Below, one piece after another: positions 59,916 through 64,000 of a stretch of 64,000 bases of DNA. The translations under genes were made by a program, and so were the position numbers. Within the stretch, counting starts at the first letter, position 1, and the number at the start of each line of letters is the position of its first letter. This DNA comes from Synanceia verrucosa (lineage: Eukaryota > Chordata > Actinopteri > Perciformes > Synanceiidae): the NCBI GenBank assembly GCA_029721515.1, contig CM056562.1, positions 16,623,335 through 16,687,334 on the forward strand, in the 5' to 3' direction. The notes beneath the pieces were generated by a model. The model saw only the letters and a list, made by a program, of their open reading frames with translations. It was not told the DNA's origin and did no database searches.

Positions 59916-62900
59916 TACACAGTATCTGATGTTTCCTGGTGACGGACACCGTCATGCTGGGTTACCTTAGCCAGCCAGGCAGCACGGTTCCACTCCCCGT
60001 AGGTCTGCAAGTAGCGGCATGCGTCCGCCGCCTTGTCAATCAAACACAACAGCTGTACTCCCTCTGACAGACAGCAAAAAGGGAGAATTCACATGTGGAC
60101 ATGAGATGGAGAAATACTGGAGAAATTCTGGCCTGACATCAGTGTGATGATTTGCTTCACACACTGTAAATCTGCTGGCAGAAGCTACACTTATAATACA
60201 ATATGTGGGACAAGACCACGTCAACATTTTCCTCTATATATGGGGGGTGAGACAGCACTGTTTTTTAGGTGATTAATAGCAGCAGCCTTTTAAAAACCTT
60301 TATAAAAAATATCATATTTGAAGGCATCTAGTTCAAAGCGTTAAAGCCCTCAAGAATATGTTAATTATTTAAAGATATTTTAAGGCCCTTTCAAGGCTGC
60401 AGACACGTACGTGATGAATGCTGCTGGTACTCATTAAAATGAGAGCAGGGGAAGGCTGCTATGAGACAAACAGTAACGCTACCTGCTAGCTTGCCATTGG
60501 CGATCATGTTGGTGGCCACTAGCTTGATGGTGGACTGCGAGGGGCCTGAAGAGGTGATGGTGGTCACTAGGCAGGCCTTGAGCGAATCACAGTAGTAGCT
60601 GGCGTTGTCTGCGCTCGTCTCCAGCAGCAGCTGCACTGCTCGGTCCGTCTGATAGCGACAACAAAGAGGTGATGTAGTGGAGATAAACAAGGCACAGGCT
60701 GCTCACTGCCCAGGTAACCACTGTGTCAGCCAAACAAGACAGAATAACAAGGGGAAATTATGTTCATTATCGTGCTTTTCATCTGGAGCAGATGAGTGCT
60801 CGAGCTCATGTTCGGGTCAGCTGAAGCTGAGCTGGGCCTGTCTGCCTATTGGAAGACTGCGCCTCCAACACACAACCTGCTGATTGCAGCCTGTGATTAG
60901 AGGGGAGCGAGGTGACTCCAGTCTCCACAGGCTGAGATGCCAGGGAGGATACAGGGCACACTCATCATCCATCTTGATTCAAAAGGCTCCACAGCATCAA
61001 TATGACCTATTTACCATTATGGTAATATGCATTTATGCCCTGGTATGGAGTGTGGGGGTGTTTTTTTGTATGTGTGAGAAAAGAAGGTGGTATATACACA
61101 GTATAGTCTGCAACTAGGACAGAAGGAGAGGTTTCACTATCTGGATCATATTTATCTGATCATCAAAAGGAGGTGACAGCTAAAAAAAAATCATGTGTAA
61201 GGGGGGATTATGCTACAGTGAAGCCACTGTGACGTCAAGACATGAAATTCCTTGGTCACTTTGTTTATCTGACACTATATTGTGTGTGGCAGCGTGAGCA
61301 GTGCAGTACTTACCTGACCCAGCAGGAGGAGCTGGTCAGCACATTTCTTAGTGTGTTCATAACTGGAGCGCTTCACCTCCTGCAGGTGAACCCGGTCCAA
61401 CTGGAACTTCTGTTGAGCAGTGAAGGTGGAGCCATAAGTTACTTTTCTATTCATATTGCTTCATATAGCCATGATCCGTGTGTGTGTGTGCGTGTGTATG
61501 CATGAAAGGGACACAGATGGGCAGATTATTGGATATTGAAAAGAGTAATGATGAGCAAAAAGTTATGGAGGACAATTATAGAAATACAGAGAGCAGAGAT
61601 GGAAAGTGTAATAATAAAGTGTTTAAAATATTCAGGAGTTTTCACAGTGTTTCTGCTGCCAGAGTCTCCTTAACTCACTTCTGGTGCCTCATTATTTCAT
61701 TACATGTTCCCTGATGGGAGATTTTTTTTTTTTTCAGTGAGGGGGGCATGAGACATGAAAACAGCGATAGATATTTCAAAGTAGGAGTTTTCATATGAGG
61801 ACTAGAGGGGGAGAATGATATAATAAAGGGGAGAGATAACAGCATAGTAGAAAATTAGCTACACAGGCTGTATGTGTGTCTGCATCTACATCTAACACAA
61901 AAGCTTTACTTTTTTTGCACTTTATGAATTCTTGTGAGTCACAGCCGTGGGCATAAATTCTCGCAGAGATACCAAAATGAGTTTAGTAACTGTATGTTCT
62001 GTACTGGAGTCTTGGATATTAGTAATTACAGCCTGATGCTGTTTCATGACAACGGGATCCAAATGTAGCTGCAACCATCTGGGTAGCGCTTTGAAAATCG
62101 TAACTTTGTGATCACTGTGAGGCCCCTCATTAACATCGGGTAGAACATTCACAAAAACAGAAAAAGTGCTGAATACATAAAAAAAAAACAACAACCTGAA
62201 ACACATTCAAAGAAGAAAAAATATGGAAGAGTCCATTTGTTCTGCTACTTCAATGCTGGCTAAAAGCTGCTTGACATTTTTCTTAACAGGCTAATCGTCT
62301 TTCAGAACAAAAGGTACATGTTCTTCCCTCTCCTGTGCTTCCTTCAGTGAAAAATGTACTCTTGTGGGGGAAAAAAAGACCAGATGTACCAAAGAATGCC
62401 TGTCTTCACTTGTAGTGTGCCAACTTTTTAATTACCATCCAGTTTGTTTTCAAACTATTCCTCTAAAGTAAAGTCCACAAAAGTATTTTCTGCAGCCTGA
62501 ACAATGTGTGGGTACATTACAATTTAAGCATTCACTACGACATGAGACTTAAGGGGAGCCACCCTCTTTTCTTTTTTCCTAATAGGCTGTTGTGGCTGCC
62601 ATGTTGACCAGCAGAGTGAATCGGGACTCCACACAGAGGAGGTCCAATCAATGCGCATCCTGTGCAGGAACTTTTTTAACACTTTTGGGTCGATAATTGA
62701 AGTTGGGGGGGGCACGAGATTCAAGGTATTGTTTTTACGAGCCATCAGTGAGACGCATTGATCCAAGCAATGATTCGGCACAAACGAGATCTTTTTTTCT
62801 TTTAATTGAGCGTGTCCTGGCATAGGCTAGAATCATTGGCGGAAATGTTAGGGGAATTAAATTAAGTGAGGACGAAGTGGACTGCAGATATTTGACCTCA

Positions 62901-63382
62901 GAGGCTTAAGGATGTGAGATGCTTTTCTTAAAGGCCAGGCTTAGTGAGACGACAGATGGGATACACAATGTCACTGATAATGCAATGTAATGTGTGACCG
63001 GGGCGATGTTGACACCATGGATGGGACGGGACAAGCTGGTGGGGGTTTGTTTACGTGTGGTCTGAGGAGATTAGCTGTCCTTGGATTACTCCTACGGGAA
63101 CTGTCTGGGATTATGTATTTGTTGGTCTTGTCTTGGTTTATCAAAGACAGAAAAGGCAACAAAAACAGGCTGAAACATCATGTTTCACTGACCTGAAAGT
63201 AGGAGCTCTCACACAGGATGTCATGGCAGATGTCCAGGTGGTTCTGAAGTGACGGCTGGGGTCCTTCACTTTGGACCTGACCATCTGCTGTGGACACACT
63301 TAGCTGACGAGCCTGGGCAAACGACTGGAGGTAGTGGGACGCCACAGTCCAGAACTGAAGATCTGACTCATCTCCGAACAGC
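57068..63382 (-). CDS. wdr11: WD repeat-containing protein 11, C-terminal exons
   Basis: WDR11 is a large beta-propeller and alpha-solenoid protein of endosome-to-Golgi trafficking and Hedgehog/ciliary signalling. Last seven coding exons in gene order: 63193-63382, 61314-61409, 60483-60648, 59966-60063, 59186-59331, 58635-58714, 57068-57264. They give 323 residues plus TGA. The propeller-coding exons lie off the right edge. Recognised blocks are LQFWTVASHYLQSFAQARQL, SSYEHTKKCADQLLLLGQ, SLKACLVTTITSSGPSQSTI, LCLIDKAADACRYLQTYGEW and RHFDRAALFIEACLQYGVME, typical of the helical C-terminal region. The tail GSAGEQLMEELF then an acidic end matches the family. The last intron is AT-AC (separate entry). 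The final exon is GC-rich and highly divergent after EELF. Confidence 0.93.
57265..58634 (-). other. wdr11: U12-type AT-AC intron in wdr11
   Basis: On the coding strand the intron begins ATATCCTTTT (58634 down to 58625), the classic minor-spliceosome 5' site. It ends with TTTGCAC at 57265. A branch site CTCCTTGAC lies at 57277-57285, with the presumed branch A 13 nt from the intron's last base, within the usual U12 range. Joining TCCTCCA to ATAAACTTATC gives NDSSNKLIKATFLEYARLL, which aligns gap-free with the family. An alternative GT-AG pair (donor 58500, acceptor 57251) is also in frame, but it would add about 40 unfamiliar residues and has a poor pyrimidine tract. Confidence 0.85.
57833..57851. 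repeat. Poly(A) run
   Basis: Nineteen A inside the AT-AC intron of wdr11. No attached element was recognised. Confidence 0.9.
58715..59185. other. wdr11 intron, nothing recognised
   Basis: About 470 bp, purine-rich on the plus strand near 58990-59040. No exon or repeat identified. Confidence 0.55.
59332..59965. other. wdr11 intron with a CA repeat
   Basis: About 630 bp holding a (CA)n run (59881-59913). Otherwise A/T-rich. Confidence 0.65.
59881..59913. repeat. (CA)n microsatellite
   Basis: A 33-bp CA run in a wdr11 intron, about 50 bp from the next donor. Confidence 0.95.
61410..63192. other. wdr11 intron (1.8 kb), nothing recognised
   Basis: Between the exons encoding ESSYFQ and KFQLDRV. 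Small open frames lack homology. No RNA gene was seen. Confidence 0.6.
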
Positions 63383-64000
63383 CTGCGGTTCACCACAACA
63401 ACGCATCAGCTGACATTCTCTCTAGAGAGATTAAGTTCTGCAGTATGAACCAACACACTGCAGGGTGGGTCTTCTAGTAGTTTGCTCACTAATGACCAGA
63501 GTTCCTGTGCCTTCCCTCAGCCTTCTTTTAACATATCTGCACAGGCACACAGTTGTTGCTAGTTTACCTTGCCACATTAACAAAGGCATGAAAACTTGGA
63601 CGACCACTGTAAAGACTCAGTCACGGTATTCGCTGTAAATTATTCAACTTGTCTTATAATATTACATCATGTTTTCCGATTTCATTACATATTCTGATGT
63701 AAAAATAAATACAAGTCACATTTTTATGTTGAGATTCCAGGAATGATGTATACAACATATTTATGTGGAGAAATCACTCCTGATTCATCTACTTATGTCT
63801 TATGTTTAATTAAATCCTGATCAAGCAGTAGCAGCTCGAGCGCAAATCACTGTAACACAACTGCCTAAAGTTAACGACTTTAGACATTAAAGACATGAGA
63901 AGGAGCAAAAAGGTGGAGTCAAAGACCAGTTTAACATGAGTTTCTCTGTTTACAGTCACAATATGATGGTAAATAAAAGGTGTTTGTATCCTGCAAGAGT
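63383..64000. other. wdr11 intron running off the window
   Basis: No further wdr11 exon was recognised before the right edge, so the preceding exon lies outside. Confidence 0.55.

Overview
This is vertebrate nuclear DNA, almost certainly from a ray-finned (teleost) fish. Four interrupted genes all lie on the minus strand. Many introns are only about 70-150 bp. Dinucleotide microsatellites are plentiful, and several fish-style interspersed repeats are present. There are no operons, CRISPR arrays or prokaryotic signals. I built each gene model by hand, finding exons by homology and joining them at GT/AG sites so that the frame stays open. All protein lengths below come from that splicing.

Layout from left to right, every gene reading right to left. 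(1) ogdhl, 2-oxoglutarate dehydrogenase-like E1, positions 1-9916. It has 16 coding exons in view and its C-terminal quarter lies off the left edge. A probable non-coding first exon and promoter sit near 10.6-10.75 kb. (2) parg, poly(ADP-ribose) glycohydrolase, 13223-34659. It is complete, with 18 coding exons and 788 residues. (3) A myoferlin-type ferlin (myof or myof-like), 35567-52542. It is complete, with 53 coding exons and 2042 residues. (4) wdr11, 57068-63382. The last seven coding exons (323 residues) are in view and the gene continues off the right edge.

The genes do not form one pathway. ogdhl acts in the mitochondrial TCA cycle, parg removes poly(ADP-ribose), the ferlin handles Ca2+-dependent membrane fusion and repair, and wdr11 acts in trafficking and Hedgehog/ciliary signalling. 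From general knowledge, the human counterparts all lie on chromosome 10, with OGDHL and PARG adjacent, so the window looks like a rearranged piece of an old vertebrate linkage group.

The strongest unusual signal is the last wdr11 intron. It has no usable GT-AG solution that matches the family, but it carries near-perfect signals of a minor-spliceosome (U12) AT-AC intron. Other points of interest are a (CT)n microsatellite serving as the polypyrimidine tract of an ogdhl acceptor, upstream ATGs crowding the parg start, a PIP-box-like motif in the PARG N-terminus, two inverted repeat pairs inside introns, a decayed BED-finger/hAT-like fragment, and a cluster of GCTAGC/TTAGC words in the first parg intron. 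I saw nothing that amounts to a wholly new biological system.
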